This document shows positions 47,102 through 56,496 of a DNA stretch of 64,000 nt, one piece after another. Source of the DNA: Agarivorans litoreus (GTDB lineage Bacteria; Pseudomonadota; Gammaproteobacteria; Enterobacterales; Celerinatantimonadaceae); the NCBI RefSeq assembly GCF_019649015.1, contig NZ_BLPI01000001.1, positions 4,149,001 through 4,213,000 of the forward strand. Direction: 5' to 3'. The notes below the pieces were generated by a model. It did no database searches, was not told the origin of the DNA, and saw nothing but the letters and a program-made list of their open reading frames with translations. Both the position numbers and the translations under genes were made by a program. Within the stretch, counting starts at the first letter, position 1. The number at the start of each line of letters is the position of its first letter.

Positions 47102-47696
47102 GTTGTTTATCCCATATTAGTCTTGTGTCAAAAGATTTTGCTGCGAACAGTGTTAACAATACTACTGCGCCGAAAGCGGTGGCTCCGGGGCCAGCCTCTA
47201 CTCCTACCAGATTATTGCGTTCAAATACCGCAATCATGATAGAAAGCACAAATAAGTCGAGCATTGACCACTTGCCAATTATGTCAATTATTCTATATAC
47301 AACAATACGTTGTCGATTATTAAGGTTCAAATTAAATTGTAGACTTAATAAAATGACTACCAAGCCTACTAGTTTCATTACAGGGACAACGATACTGGCG
47401 ACAAATACCACAATAGCAATACCTACCATGTCATCTTTAATTAAGCTAATCACGCCAGACATAATGGTTTCATATTGCGGGGCACCACGGGTACTTAATA
47501 CTGTAATTGGCATTAAATTGGCTGGGAAAAGGCCAACAGTAGCGGCAATGATAAAAGCCCAACATTTTTGTAAACTTTGTGGGATTCTTGAATGAACTTG
47601 CATGTGGCAGCGCTGACAATGACTTTGTTCTTCGGGCATCGATAGCTTACAGTGCCTACAAAGCTTTATGCCTAATTGTTTAGCGGATGTGTACAT
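47094..47696 (-). CDS. PqiA/LetA-family protein, C-terminal-type half
   Basis: A 200-residue inner-membrane protein with a zinc ribbon (CRHCKLSMPEEQSHCQRC, about 14-31) and four membrane segments. It corresponds to the second half of LetA (YebS), which partners LetB. E. coli LetA is one chain with two such halves; here they are separate genes. It overlaps its neighbours by 17 and 8 bases, so the two halves and LetB are made together. Confidence 0.88.
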   Translation of the reverse strand: MYTSAKQLGIKLCRHCKLSMPEEQSHCQRCHMQVHSRIPQSLQKCWAFIIAATVGLFPANLMPITVLSTRGAPQYETIMSGVISLIKDDMVGIAIVVFVASIVVPVMKLVGLVVILLSLQFNLNLNNRQRIVVYRIIDIIGKWSMLDLFVLSIMIAVFERNNLVGVEAGPGATAFGAVVLLTLFAAKSFDTRLIWDKQLE

Positions 47697-48309
47697 ATCG
47701 CTCCCAGTATTCCGCTGGCTCTATGCGCTGAATTAAGTGAGTAGAAAGCAATAAGGTTATACAGATACACCATAGTCCATAGCCTAAATCGATGTCAGCG
47801 TATTCTACCAATTTAACCAAGGCTACCAAAAAGCTCACGATATAGACTTCAATCATACTCCAGTGAATAAGGTCGTCTTGAAAATGTAGCGCTGTTGCCA
47901 AAAAGGGCGTTTTCCAGCCTTTGCTTAAAGACAAAGAGGTATAACAAATTAAGCTGAATAGCAGAATTGGCGCGATGAAACTAGCCAGTACCACACTGAA
48001 TCCCACCAAATAATAACCGTTTTCGAGTAATAGTACGGTGCCGCGCAGGATATTGGCGGAACTGGGGATCCCAAGAAATGTAAAGCTTAACAGCGGGTAA
48101 GTATTAGCAAGAGTGACCATAATCAAGCACGTTAACGCCAATGCAAATTGGCTGGAGAAACGGGCTCTACGCCCCCGTGCTAGTGTGTGTTTGCAGCGTG
48201 GGCATATTAATACATTTCCGGCCCTACAATGTGCTTGGGTGTCGACCAACAAATCGCAACTTGGGCAGATGGATAGCTTTGATAACTCAGAAGATTTCAT
48301 ACAGTACAT
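47680..48309 (-). CDS. PqiA/LetA-family protein, N-terminal-type half
   Basis: A 209-residue inner-membrane protein with a zinc ribbon (CPSCDLLVDTQAHCRAGNVLICPRC, in two parts near 13-38) and four membrane segments. It corresponds to the first half of LetA. The start could be ATG 48309 or ATG 48300; neither has a Shine-Dalgarno sequence. It begins the operon letA-N, letA-C, letB, rsmF, divergent from yebG. Confidence 0.87.
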   Translation of the reverse strand: MYCMKSSELSKLSICPSCDLLVDTQAHCRAGNVLICPRCKHTLARGRRARFSSQFALALTCLIMVTLANTYPLLSFTFLGIPSSANILRGTVLLLENGYYLVGFSVVLASFIAPILLFSLICYTSLSLSKGWKTPFLATALHFQDDLIHWSMIEVYIVSFLVALVKLVEYADIDLGYGLWCICITLLLSTHLIQRIEPAEYWERYVHIR

Positions 48310-48382
48310 ATTAGCTAAATCAGGCTAACTATGCTGTAAAAATTTGTCACTAGTAGTTTAAAAGTGAATGGTGCATACTACC

Positions 48383-48398
48383 CTGTATATAAAAACAG
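48383..48398. promoter_or_regulatory. LexA-binding site (SOS box)
   Basis: CTGT-ATATAAAA-ACAG matches the gammaproteobacterial LexA consensus CTGT-N8-ACAG. It lies 16 bases before the yebG start codon. YebG is a known SOS gene in E. coli, so the site most likely controls it. Confidence 0.9.
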
Positions 48399-48413
48399 TA
48401 AATGGAGGCAGCG

Positions 48414-48674
48414 GTGGCTGTAATTATTAAATATGTCGTCGAACGTAACGGTGTAGAGAAAATGACTTTTAGTTCAAAAAAAGAAGCCGACAATTACGAC
48501 AAAATGTTAGACGTAGCTGATCAGCTTACATTAATGATAAAGCACGCAGAACCTAAGATGAACGAGCAACAAGCCGAGAATTTAGGCTTCTACCTTTCTT
48601 CTCAGCGAAATGCACTGCAACAAGTGCTTAAAGGCCAGGAGTTTGATGCATCGATGATTGAAGAAGAGGAGTAA
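48414..48674 (+). CDS. yebG: SOS-regulated protein YebG
   Basis: An 86-residue protein of the YebG family, of unclear role in the DNA-damage response. It begins AVIIKYVVERNGVEKMTFSSKKEADNYDKML, matching E. coli YebG. I choose GTG 48414 because GGAGG lies five bases upstream and the N-terminus then fits the family; an ATG 12 bases earlier would include that ribosome site. The LexA box upstream gives SOS control. Confidence 0.92.
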   Translation: MAVIIKYVVERNGVEKMTFSSKKEADNYDKMLDVADQLTLMIKHAEPKMNEQQAENLGFYLSSQRNALQQVLKGQEFDASMIEEEE

Positions 48675-48678
48675 TGCA

Positions 48679-49158
48679 GTGGCAGACGTATCTTCGCGTT
48701 ATTTAACACTAGGTAAGCAATTAGACGCTTTGTTAGATAAAGACTTACCTTATATTTCTAATCTAGCTAATTTTTCTGCCTTATTATGGCTCGAGTTAGA
48801 AGAGATTAACTGGGTGGGGTGTTATTTGGCCGATAAAGCTAAAAAACAGCTGTTCTTAGGGCCGTTTCAAGGTAAACCTGCCTGTACTTCAATTCAAGTT
48901 GGTAAAGGTGTATGTGGTTCGGCCTTTGCGCAGCAGCAAACCTTTCGTGTTGAAAATGTTCATGAGTTTCCAGGACATATCGCTTGTGATAGTGCTAGCG
49001 AATCAGAAATCGTAGTGCCTCTATATCTTAATGGGGAACTGTTTGGTGTGGTGGATATTGATAGTCCTCGTCTTAAACGATTCGAGCTAAGTGACCAAAT
49101 TGGCATCGAGTATTTAGTTAAGGTGTTGGAAAATAAACTAAGTGATGTGCATTTTTAA
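48679..49158 (+). CDS. msrC: Free methionine-R-sulfoxide reductase MsrC
   Basis: A 159-residue GAF-fold enzyme reducing free methionine-R-sulfoxide. The family cysteines occur in ACTSIQVGKGVCGSAF (about 77-92) and HIACDSASESEIVVPL (about 110-125). GTG 48679 has AGGAG seven bases upstream and gives family length; an upstream ATG at 48658 lies inside yebG. It follows yebG by four bases and may share SOS-linked transcription. Confidence 0.92.
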   Translation: MADVSSRYLTLGKQLDALLDKDLPYISNLANFSALLWLELEEINWVGCYLADKAKKQLFLGPFQGKPACTSIQVGKGVCGSAFAQQQTFRVENVHEFPGHIACDSASESEIVVPLYLNGELFGVVDIDSPRLKRFELSDQIGIEYLVKVLENKLSDVHF

Positions 49159-49190
49159 TGGCTTTTCAATATACGCTCACTATAATAGCC

Positions 49191-49196
49191 GAAATC
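49191..49196 (+). promoter_or_regulatory. Possible -10 element of proQ
   Basis: A perfect TATAAT, 44 bases before the proQ start; no good -35 is visible. Confidence 0.35.
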
Positions 49197-49239
49197 AGCC
49201 CTGTCGCTGTACCAGTAAAGATGTATAAGAAAGGTCATC

Positions 49240-49869
49240 ATGGAACAAACTAACAAACTGAAAAATAGCAAAGAAGTCATTCAATATTTGGCGACACAAT
49301 TCCCAAACTGTTTTTCTACAGAAGGTGAAGCCAAGCCGCTTAAAATTGGTATTTTTCAGGACTTAGCTGAACGTCTAAAAGAAGACGAGAAAGTAAGTAA
49401 TACCGTACTACGTTCTGCATTGCGTCAATATACGTCTAGCTGGCGTTATCTACATGGCGTAAAAGTTGGCTCTAAACGCGTTGACTTAGACGGTGTAGAA
49501 GGCGCTGAAATTGAACAAGAGCATGTAGAACATGCGCAAAAGACCTTAAAAGAAAGCAAAGATAAAGCTTTTGCTAACAAAAAGGCTCAAGCCGAAAAAG
49601 CTGACAAAAACAAAGCTGCTGCACGTAAACCAAAAGCTGATTTTAAGCGTACCAGTAAACCTAAAACTAGCGACAGTAAACCAGCAGCTGACAAGAAGCC
49701 GATTGAAAAAATCGACAGTAAAGATTTAGTTGCAGGGAAAGATGTTCGTGTATTGGTTGGAAAAACACCAATGCCGGGTCAGATCTCAGAAGTAACAAAA
49801 GATGGCATTGCTGTTACGCTTAAAAGCGGTATGTTAGTTAAAGTTAAAGCAGAACATATCGTTGCATAA
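49240..49869 (+). CDS. proQ: RNA chaperone ProQ
   Basis: A 209-residue RNA-binding protein that binds structured small RNAs and mRNA 3' ends. The FinO-type domain spans about 5-115 ([16 protein letters not shown] onward, with the [13 protein letters not shown] surface), followed by a Lys/Ala-rich linker (about 105-155) and a C-terminal Tudor-like domain (about 160-209). It precedes prc by 26 bases, as in E. coli. Confidence 0.94.
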   Translation: MEQTNKLKNSKEVIQYLATQFPNCFSTEGEAKPLKIGIFQDLAERLKEDEKVSNTVLRSALRQYTSSWRYLHGVKVGSKRVDLDGVEGAEIEQEHVEHAQKTLKESKDKAFANKKAQAEKADKNKAAARKPKADFKRTSKPKTSDSKPAADKKPIEKIDSKDLVAGKDVRVLVGKTPMPGQISEVTKDGIAVTLKSGMLVKVKAEHIVA

Positions 49870-49895
49870 TTGATTTAGTAGTGAGATAGGTGCCT

Positions 49896-51908
49896 ATGAA
49901 ATATTTGAGCCGTCTGTGGCTATTCTTTTTAACGCTTAGTTACTCAACTCTGTTGTTGGCTCAAACGCCTACATTAGGACAAGATGCGCTACCCACTTTA
50001 AGCCAGCAAAGCCAACATGCTACAGCGGCAAAAAGAATTAGTGCTTTATACACCCGCTCTCACTACCGCAGTGTTCCTTTCGACGATGAATTATCTAGTG
50101 AAATCTTCGATAAGTTTATTCAGCAACTCGATTACAACCGTAGCTTATTTTTGGAAGAAGATTTCTTACGCTTCGAGCGTTATCGTTACAGCCTCGATCA
50201 AGATATACCAGCAGGTAGATTAGAACCGCTTTATTCAATGTTCGACCTGTCGCTTAAACGTCGCTACCAACAATTAGTGTATTCTTTGCAAGTGCTCGAT
50301 GAGCCAATGGATTTTACTAAAGACGAACAGTTTCAATTTGACCGCAGTGAAGCCGAATGGCCCAAAACCCAAGCTGAGATCAAAGAGCTGTGGCGCTTAA
50401 AAGTAAAATACGATGCGCTGAACCTAAAGTTAGCTGGTCGAGAACACGACAAAATTGTTGAAGTATTGGCCAAACGCTACAACAGTGCTATCAAACGTTT
50501 AGTGCAAACTAGCAGCGAAGATGTTTTTCAAACTGCAATGAATGCTTATTCTCGCGCTATCGAACCACACACCAGTTACTTATCACCACGCACTGCAGAA
50601 CGCTTTAAAATGGAAATGAATCTTTCCTTAGAAGGTATTGGTGCGGTACTTCAAGGTGAAGATGAGTACACAGTCATTCGAAGTTTGGTTCCAGGTGGGC
50701 CAGCAGCACTGAGCAACCAGCTAGGCCCTGAAGATAAAATTGTTGGTGTTGCTCAAGGCGAAGATGAAATTGTTGATATTATCGGTTGGCGGTTAGATGA
50801 CGTTGTAGATCTAATTAAAGGTCCAAAAGGAACTACTGTTCGTCTTGAGATTCTTGCATCAGGTGGCAAAGTAGATGGTAAAACGAAAATCGTTGATATC
50901 GTTCGCGATAAAGTTCGCCTTGAAGATCGCGCAGCTAAAAGCGAAGTTATAGACATTGAAGGCAAGAAAGTAGGGGTGCTTAATGTTCCTAGTTTCTATG
51001 TGAATTTAAGTGAAGACGCCAGCAAAGAGTTACGTAAATTAGATGAAGAAAATATCAGTTCTTTGATTGTTGATTTACGTGGTAATGGAGGTGGTGCATT
51101 AACTGAGGCTACTGCTTTGACCGGATTATTCATTCCACAAGGTCCAGTAGTACAAGTACGTGATCAGCTTGGTCGAATTACAGTAAATAACGACACAAGT
51201 AATTCAGTAACTTATAGTGGACCAATGGTTGTTTTAATCGACCGTTATAGTGCCTCTGCCTCTGAGATTTTTGCCGCTGCCTTGCAAGACTATGGCAGAG
51301 CAATTGTTATTGGTGAGCAAAGTTATGGTAAAGGTACCGTCCAGCAGCACCGCGGTTTAGGTCGAATTTACGACTTATATGAAAATGAACTCGGCCACGT
51401 TCAGTACACTATTGCTAAGTTTTACCGTATAAACGGAGGAAGTACTCAACATCGTGGAGTAATTCCGGATATTTCATATCCTTCCGCTTTGTTACCAGAA
51501 GAAACCGGTGAGAGCGTTGAAGATAATGCTTTGCCTTGGGATAAAATTAAAGCGGCTAATTACAAGTTGCTTGGAGATGTTAGCCCATATATTGAAGTTT
51601 TAGATAAAAAGCATCAAGCACGTATTGCGAACGATCCAGAGTTTCAGTATATCATTAGCGACATAGCTGATTATCGCAAAGATAAAGATATAAAGTCGGT
51701 AAGTCTTAATGAGAAAGCCAGAATTTCTCAGCGAGATGAAAAAGAGCAAAAACAACTTGCTCGTTTAAATGAACGTTTAGTTCGTCTAGGCTTAGATCCG
51801 GTTAAAGACTTAGATGACGCGCCTAAAGATATTGATTTAGATGATGCTTTCTTAACAGAAGCTGCAGAAATTGCAGTTGATTACTTGGAACTTCGTAACC
51901 CTAGTTAA
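49896..51908 (+). CDS. prc: Carboxy-terminal processing protease Prc
   Basis: A 670-residue periplasmic S41 protease that degrades misfolded and tail-marked proteins. It has a signal peptide (about 1-23), a PDZ domain (about 235-325), and the Ser-Lys dyad in SASASEIFAAALQDYG and GEQSYGKGTVQ near 447-478. The ATG at 49896 has AGG five bases before; a GTG two codons earlier is less likely. It ends at a strong terminator. Confidence 0.95.
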   Translation: MKYLSRLWLFFLTLSYSTLLLAQTPTLGQDALPTLSQQSQHATAAKRISALYTRSHYRSVPFDDELSSEIFDKFIQQLDYNRSLFLEEDFLRFERYRYSLDQDIPAGRLEPLYSMFDLSLKRRYQQLVYSLQVLDEPMDFTKDEQFQFDRSEAEWPKTQAEIKELWRLKVKYDALNLKLAGREHDKIVEVLAKRYNSAIKRLVQTSSEDVFQTAMNAYSRAIEPHTSYLSPRTAERFKMEMNLSLEGIGAVLQGEDEYTVIRSLVPGGPAALSNQLGPEDKIVGVAQGEDEIVDIIGWRLDDVVDLIKGPKGTTVRLEILASGGKVDGKTKIVDIVRDKVRLEDRAAKSEVIDIEGKKVGVLNVPSFYVNLSEDASKELRKLDEENISSLIVDLRGNGGGALTEATALTGLFIPQGPVVQVRDQLGRITVNNDTSNSVTYSGPMVVLIDRYSASASEIFAAALQDYGRAIVIGEQSYGKGTVQQHRGLGRIYDLYENELGHVQYTIAKFYRINGGSTQHRGVIPDISYPSALLPEETGESVEDNALPWDKIKAANYKLLGDVSPYIEVLDKKHQARIANDPEFQYIISDIADYRKDKDIKSVSLNEKARISQRDEKEQKQLARLNERLVRLGLDPVKDLDDAPKDIDLDDAFLTEAAEIAVDYLELRNPS

Positions 51909-51926
51909 ACTCATTTTGTTATCGAT

Positions 51927-51955
51927 AAAAAAGCCAGCTAATCGCTGGCTTTTTT
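51927..51955. terminator. Bidirectional terminator between prc and rnb
   Basis: AAAAAAGCCAGC and GCTGGCTTTTTT pair perfectly across a five-base loop in the gap between convergent genes. Confidence 0.94.
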
Positions 51956-51976
51956 GTTTTTTAACTTGAAACTGTT

Positions 51977-53902
51977 CTAACAAGGGGCTGCAACGATCGA
52001 TTGTTGTAGTTTTTTCACTTCTACAATCTTTACGGAGATGGTATCACCCACGCTATATTGTTTGTCTTTAGTAGCTAAACGGCCCAACTCAGTTTCGATA
52101 GTGAGTTCTTCATCTTTACCAGCAAGCTTAGTTTTTGGCACAAAAGCCGAGGCACCACTGTCAACTAGACGAATATTAAGGCCCCCACGGTTTATATTGC
52201 TAATTTCTGCCAGCAAACATGTATTTGGATCTTGTTCTGCAAAATACTCGCAATACAAGTAGTTAGCCATTTCTCGTTCAGCAAACTTTTGCTTCTTGCG
52301 ATTTTCACTTAGATGTTCGGATAGCTCTTCAGATAATGGTGAAGAAGGTGTTTCGCCATTAATCACTGATTTAATAAGGCGGTGATTCAGCAGGTCGCTA
52401 TATTTACGTATTGGAGAGGTCCAAGTTGCATACTTAGCTTCGCCCAAACCAAAGTGAGGCAAACACTTTTCATTATAAACACCAAAATTAAAGTGGCGTT
52501 TTACCAACTGATCTAAACATTTATCGCCAGTCGCTGCGATGTTTCTTCTTAGTTGGCAGAAGTAGTCGAGGTCATTGAGCTTTTCTCGCTCAATTGGTAA
52601 CTCAAACTTGGCCAGAAGCTCTACTAGTCCGTCTAGCTTCTCTTCTTTAAAACCAGAATGACATGCAAACACACCGAAGCCGAGTTTTTCATCTAGGAAG
52701 CGTCCACCACAAATGTTGGCTGCCACCATTGCTTCTTCAATCATGCGGTTTGCACTGCGACGAGATTGGCGAAGAATATCGATAACCTGACCTTTATTGT
52801 CTAAGACAAACTCGTAGTCGGCTTGGTCTCCAAACACAGAAGTGTTCTCTGCGCGCCATTGATTACGTTGCTCACTAAACAAGTTAAGTTGTTGTAACGC
52901 TTCAGCTAACTCTGCGTTTGTTGCAAGTTCAGTCGTATTTTGTTCTATAAAGTCAGACACCTGATTGTAGTTTAGGCGATGTTTGGACTGAACAGTGGCT
53001 AAGTAAAACTCAGCATCTTTGTGTAGTTCACCATCAAGTCCAATAAGCATTTCACATACTAAGGCTGGACGAACTTGGTCAGCGACTAGCGAACAATGTT
53101 CGTTGGCCAACTTACTTGGCATCATCGGCACAGTGCGTGCAGGTAAGTACAAAGTGAATGCTCGTTGTTTGGCTGCTTTTTCAAGTTCGCTTTCACTGTT
53201 AATGTAAGCACTTGGATCCGCTATAGCGACTTTTAGCTTCCAATTTTCTGCTTCGCGCGTGATCGAAACAGCATCATCCATATCTTTGGTATTTTCACCG
53301 TCGATAGTGAAAAACAACTCGTTGGTTAGATCACGACGCTCAACTTCTTGATCAATAATCGTCAGGTCTTCAGTGAGTTCAGGCTGATCCCAAGCTAATT
53401 GGTGCTTTTTAGTTGTGGCTTTCCATCGGGCAAAGTTATCATCACTTTCTGCGATAAACTCGAAGATCTCAGCTTGGAAGTGTTGTTCTTTAAGTGCGTG
53501 TTTAACCAGCCTAGCCAACACCCAATCACCTTGTTTGATTGAGAATCCACTATCTTTTATCACTTTTGCACTTAACAACTGGTTGATCAATGGATGGTCA
53601 ACCTGCAGCTTAGTGCGTTTATCAACAAATTTCACACGGGCCACAAAGGTATCTAAAGCGGCTTCTACTAGTGTTTCTGGCTCTGCTGCTTCTTTACCAT
53701 TATTATTGCGAATAGCTGCGCTAATCCGGTCGCCGTGAATCAACTTTTTCATCATTGGAGGTGAGATGAAATAGCTTTTTTTGTTGTCTGTTTGAAGGAA
53801 ACCGAAGTTCTTCTCAGTAGCTTTTACTACACCTTCAACAGTGGGAATGGTCTCTCTAATTTGCTGCTTTAGTTGAGCCAATAGAGGGTTATCTTTAAGC
53901 AT
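51977..53902 (-). CDS. rnb: Exoribonuclease II
   Basis: A 641-residue 3'-5' exoribonuclease. It has N-terminal cold-shock domains (about 20-170), the RNB catalytic domain with the metal-binding aspartates in FFTIDGENTKDMDDAVS near 194-210, and a C-terminal S1 domain (about 555-641). The start at ATG 53902 (MLKDNPLLAQL) matches E. coli RNase II and has GGAAG about six bases upstream; an ATG four codons earlier is less likely. Confidence 0.94.
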   Translation of the reverse strand: MLKDNPLLAQLKQQIRETIPTVEGVVKATEKNFGFLQTDNKKSYFISPPMMKKLIHGDRISAAIRNNNGKEAAEPETLVEAALDTFVARVKFVDKRTKLQVDHPLINQLLSAKVIKDSGFSIKQGDWVLARLVKHALKEQHFQAEIFEFIAESDDNFARWKATTKKHQLAWDQPELTEDLTIIDQEVERRDLTNELFFTIDGENTKDMDDAVSITREAENWKLKVAIADPSAYINSESELEKAAKQRAFTLYLPARTVPMMPSKLANEHCSLVADQVRPALVCEMLIGLDGELHKDAEFYLATVQSKHRLNYNQVSDFIEQNTTELATNAELAEALQQLNLFSEQRNQWRAENTSVFGDQADYEFVLDNKGQVIDILRQSRRSANRMIEEAMVAANICGGRFLDEKLGFGVFACHSGFKEEKLDGLVELLAKFELPIEREKLNDLDYFCQLRRNIAATGDKCLDQLVKRHFNFGVYNEKCLPHFGLGEAKYATWTSPIRKYSDLLNHRLIKSVINGETPSSPLSEELSEHLSENRKKQKFAEREMANYLYCEYFAEQDPNTCLLAEISNINRGGLNIRLVDSGASAFVPKTKLAGKDEELTIETELGRLATKDKQYSVGDTISVKIVEVKKLQQSIVAAPC

Positions 53903-54033
53903 AAAGGCTTCCATTTTTTATCGTGAAGGCACTATACCCAAAGGTTTATCGCTATTCTAGCGAAACAGTACTGGTTTATTGGGTTTGGCTCGAGCTAAAC
54001 TAAAAACAAATCAGTAATGACTAAAGAGCAGGG

Positions 54034-54630
54034 ATGAGTAAAAATCAAGAAAAGCATCAGCAACGACAGGAAAAGTTGAAAGCAAGTGTGGATGCTAAAG
54101 TTGAAGATGCGCAAATTGAAAAGGGCTTAGTACTGGTTATTACCGGTAATGGAAAGGGTAAATCGACGGCTGGTTTTGGTAATGTTGCGCGTGCTACTGG
54201 GCATGGTTACAAAGCTACGGTGGCGCAATTTATTAAAGGCGGCTGGGAATGCGGAGAACGCAATCTCTTGCAAAACAACGGAGTAGAGTTTGCCACTATG
54301 GCAACAGGGTTTACCTGGGAGACTCAAAACCGAGAACTTGATACCCAAGCTGCGCAAGAAGTATGGCAACGCTGTAAGCAGTGGCTAGCTGATTCTTCCA
54401 TCTACTTGGTGTTGTTGGACGAAATTACTTACATGTTAAGTTATGACTACCTAGATGTTGAAGAGGTTGTTGAAGCAATTAAGCTACGACCTGCAGAGCA
54501 AACTGTAGTGGTAACTGGCCGTGCATGTCATCGCAAAGTGCTTGATATTGCAGACACCATTTCTGAAGTAAAAAATGTTAAGCATGCTTTTGAATCAGGA
54601 ATTAAAGCTCGCCAGGGCATTGATTGGTAA
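54034..54630 (+). CDS. cobA: Corrinoid adenosyltransferase (CobA/BtuR type)
   Basis: A 198-residue cytoplasmic enzyme that adds adenosyl from ATP to cob(I)yrinic acid a,c-diamide or cobalamin. The P-loop GNGKGKSTAGFGNVARA (about 38-54) and GGWECGERN near 69 mark the family. Length and N-terminal basic helix match E. coli BtuR. No cobalamin riboswitch fits in the 131-base leader. No other cobalamin genes are near. Confidence 0.93.
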   Translation: MSKNQEKHQQRQEKLKASVDAKVEDAQIEKGLVLVITGNGKGKSTAGFGNVARATGHGYKATVAQFIKGGWECGERNLLQNNGVEFATMATGFTWETQNRELDTQAAQEVWQRCKQWLADSSIYLVLLDEITYMLSYDYLDVEEVVEAIKLRPAEQTVVVTGRACHRKVLDIADTISEVKNVKHAFESGIKARQGIDW

Positions 54631-54636
54631 ATTTCT

Positions 54637-54658
54637 AAAGTGGCTTTAGGGCCACTTT
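54637..54658 (+). terminator. Likely terminator of the adenosyltransferase gene
   Basis: AAAGTGGC and GCCACTTT pair across a six-base loop, seven bases past the stop. The T run is short. Confidence 0.6.
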
Positions 54659-54811
54659 CTCACCTATATTTAAGTATGCGAAAGTATTTTCTGCTATTTT
54701 CCTTTTTCTTAGAGAATAAATTTAATATTCGGCTTATCCATTAAAACTGTGCCAACCTTTTCTAAAAACATATTCGTACACTGTATCAAACGCACTTAGC
54801 CGAGATAATCC

Positions 54812-56095
54812 ATGAAACAGTGGCAACAATACATAGACTTAGTTCAATCTGAAGTGGTACCTGCATTAGGTTGCACCGAACCCGTTACTGTTGCGCTTGC
54901 TAGCGCTAAAGCTGCAGAATTACTTGGCGGTTTACCAGACTCTATTCAAGTTAAGGTAACTCCAAATCTATACAAGAATGGCATGGGAGTATTTGTACCT
55001 GGCACTGGTAAGGCTGGTTTACCTATAGCTGCTGCTGTAGGAGCGACAGCTGGAGATGCGAGTAAAGGCTTAGAGGTACTGGCGACAATCTCGGAAGACG
55101 CGCTTCGCAAGGCAAATCAAATGCTGAGTAAACGCCAAGTTAGTGTATCAATGGTAAGCAATGATGATGTGTTGTATACGGTGGTAAATGCCAGCCGCAA
55201 TCAAGATAAGGTTGAGGTTTGCATAGCAAAGTCACATACCCGCTTTGAATACATCGTAAAGAATGGAGCAGTGTTGCAGCAAGCCAACGCTGTGCAATGT
55301 GTTCAAACCACTGAAACGAACCACCTTAAACTTTCAATAGAGCAGATCGTAGACTTTGTTGAAAACGTGCCGCTTACACAGATTGCTTTTATTAAACGTG
55401 CCGCTAGCTTAAACCGAGCGTTAGCTGAGACTGGGTTGTCGGGGAACTACGGCTTAGCGCTAGGCGCTAGTTTACAAGCGCAAGTAGAGCAGGGGCTACT
55501 TGCCGATGATTTGATAAATCGTGCGATGCGTTTGGGCGCGGCAGCATCAGATGCTCGAATGGGCGGAGCGCAACAAGCGGCAATGAGTAACTCGGGTAGC
55601 GGAAATCAAGGCATAGCTGCAACCATGCCGGTTGTGGCTTATGCAGAAATAAAACAGTTAGATGATGATGCTTTTGTTCGCGCTTTAATGCTAAGCCACT
55701 TGGTTGCTATTTACGTTAAGTCGAAGCAAAACAAATTGTCAGCCTTGTGTGCTGCCACTACCGCGGCTATGGGGGCTAGTGCAGCACTCACTTGGTTGAT
55801 GGGAGGTAAGTTGGCTGCAATTCATCGTGCAATTAACTCTATGGTTGGAGATGTTTCAGGGGTGTTTTGCGATGGCGCCAAAGCCGGTTGTGCAATGAAG
55901 GTATCAACTGGAGCTAGTAGTGCAGTTAAGTCTGCCATTCTCGCTGTTGCGGGTAGTAGCGTATCGGCTCAGCAAGGAATTGTGTTTGAATCAGCCGATG
56001 ATAGTATCGCTCAACTCGGAATTATGTCCAAAACTGCCATGCTTTCTACGGATGAAGCCATTATCGCCACTATGCAGAACAAGCAGGCTAGCTAA
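54812..56095 (+). CDS. cyuA: L-cysteine desulfidase (UPF0597, CyuA/YhaM type)
   Basis: A 427-residue enzyme of the serine-dehydratase-alpha-like UPF0597 family, breaking cysteine into pyruvate, ammonia and sulfide. The N-terminal GCTEPVTVALASAKAA (about 20-35) and a C-terminal cysteine group (CDGAKAGCAMK near 352) likely bind an iron-sulfur cluster. No cyuP transporter or cyuR regulator is adjacent. Its 3' flank holds a MITE. The CyuA role is inferred from the family. Confidence 0.88.
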   Translation: MKQWQQYIDLVQSEVVPALGCTEPVTVALASAKAAELLGGLPDSIQVKVTPNLYKNGMGVFVPGTGKAGLPIAAAVGATAGDASKGLEVLATISEDALRKANQMLSKRQVSVSMVSNDDVLYTVVNASRNQDKVEVCIAKSHTRFEYIVKNGAVLQQANAVQCVQTTETNHLKLSIEQIVDFVENVPLTQIAFIKRAASLNRALAETGLSGNYGLALGASLQAQVEQGLLADDLINRAMRLGAAASDARMGGAQQAAMSNSGSGNQGIAATMPVVAYAEIKQLDDDAFVRALMLSHLVAIYVKSKQNKLSALCAATTAAMGASAALTWLMGGKLAAIHRAINSMVGDVSGVFCDGAKAGCAMKVSTGASSAVKSAILAVAGSSVSAQQGIVFESADDSIAQLGIMSKTAMLSTDEAIIATMQNKQAS

Positions 56096-56211
56096 GCTTG
56101 TAAATTAAGAGCAATTGAAAACCAAGCTTTGCTGTGAGTTTGCGCTTTGCTAATAAGATTTGCTAGTCTTAAACAATGAATTTATGACACTTTCGCCCAA
56201 AACAATTATTA

Positions 56212-56473
56212 GGGTCTGTTGATCTTTGCTGATGGTTTTTAAAGCAATTTATTAGCCATTTAGGCAAGGCAGTGAGTGTGCAGTTAAGTGGGCTTAATAT
56301 TCGCTCGCTAACGCTGAATAAATGGCTAAGAAATGCTGCCCGAAGGGTTCGGATAATCGAACTTTACTCTTTGTTAAGCACTTCTTGCTTAGCCCACTAG
56401 GCTTCTAAGTGCTCGCCGCGATTAAAGCCCGCTTATCTCGAACAAAATTTCAACACCAAAGATCAACAGACCC
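56212..56473. mobile_element. 262-bp MITE-like element with perfect terminal inverted repeats
   Basis: GGGTCTGTTGATCTTTG at 56212-56228 is repeated inverted at 56457-56473, and each end is flanked by TA (56210-56211 and 56474-56475), a likely target duplication. Inside are more inverted pairs: TTAGCCATTT 56253-56262 with AAATGGCTAA 56320-56329, and AGTGGGCT 56287-56294 with AGCCCACT 56391-56398. No transposase is encoded, so it is non-autonomous. A TA duplication suggests mobilisation by an IS630/Tc1-type or similar enzyme elsewhere; the family is not established. Confidence 0.8.
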
Positions 56474-56496
56474 TAGCCATAGAGCAAATATTACTG

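Noticed and set aside
47125..47595. 156-codon plus-strand frame opposite the LetA half gene
   Set aside because: The minus-strand frame has a zinc ribbon and membrane segments of the PqiA family; the plus-strand frame is a shadow.
47680..47696. letA split as a sequencing frameshift
   Set aside because: Each half has its own start, complete zinc ribbon and four helices, which argues for two real genes. It is kept as a finding rather than called a pseudogene.
53903..54033. Cobalamin riboswitch upstream of the adenosyltransferase gene
   Set aside because: The gap is too short and has no B12-box-like segment. Only a small hairpin (TCGCTA/TAGCGA, 53949-53963) is present.
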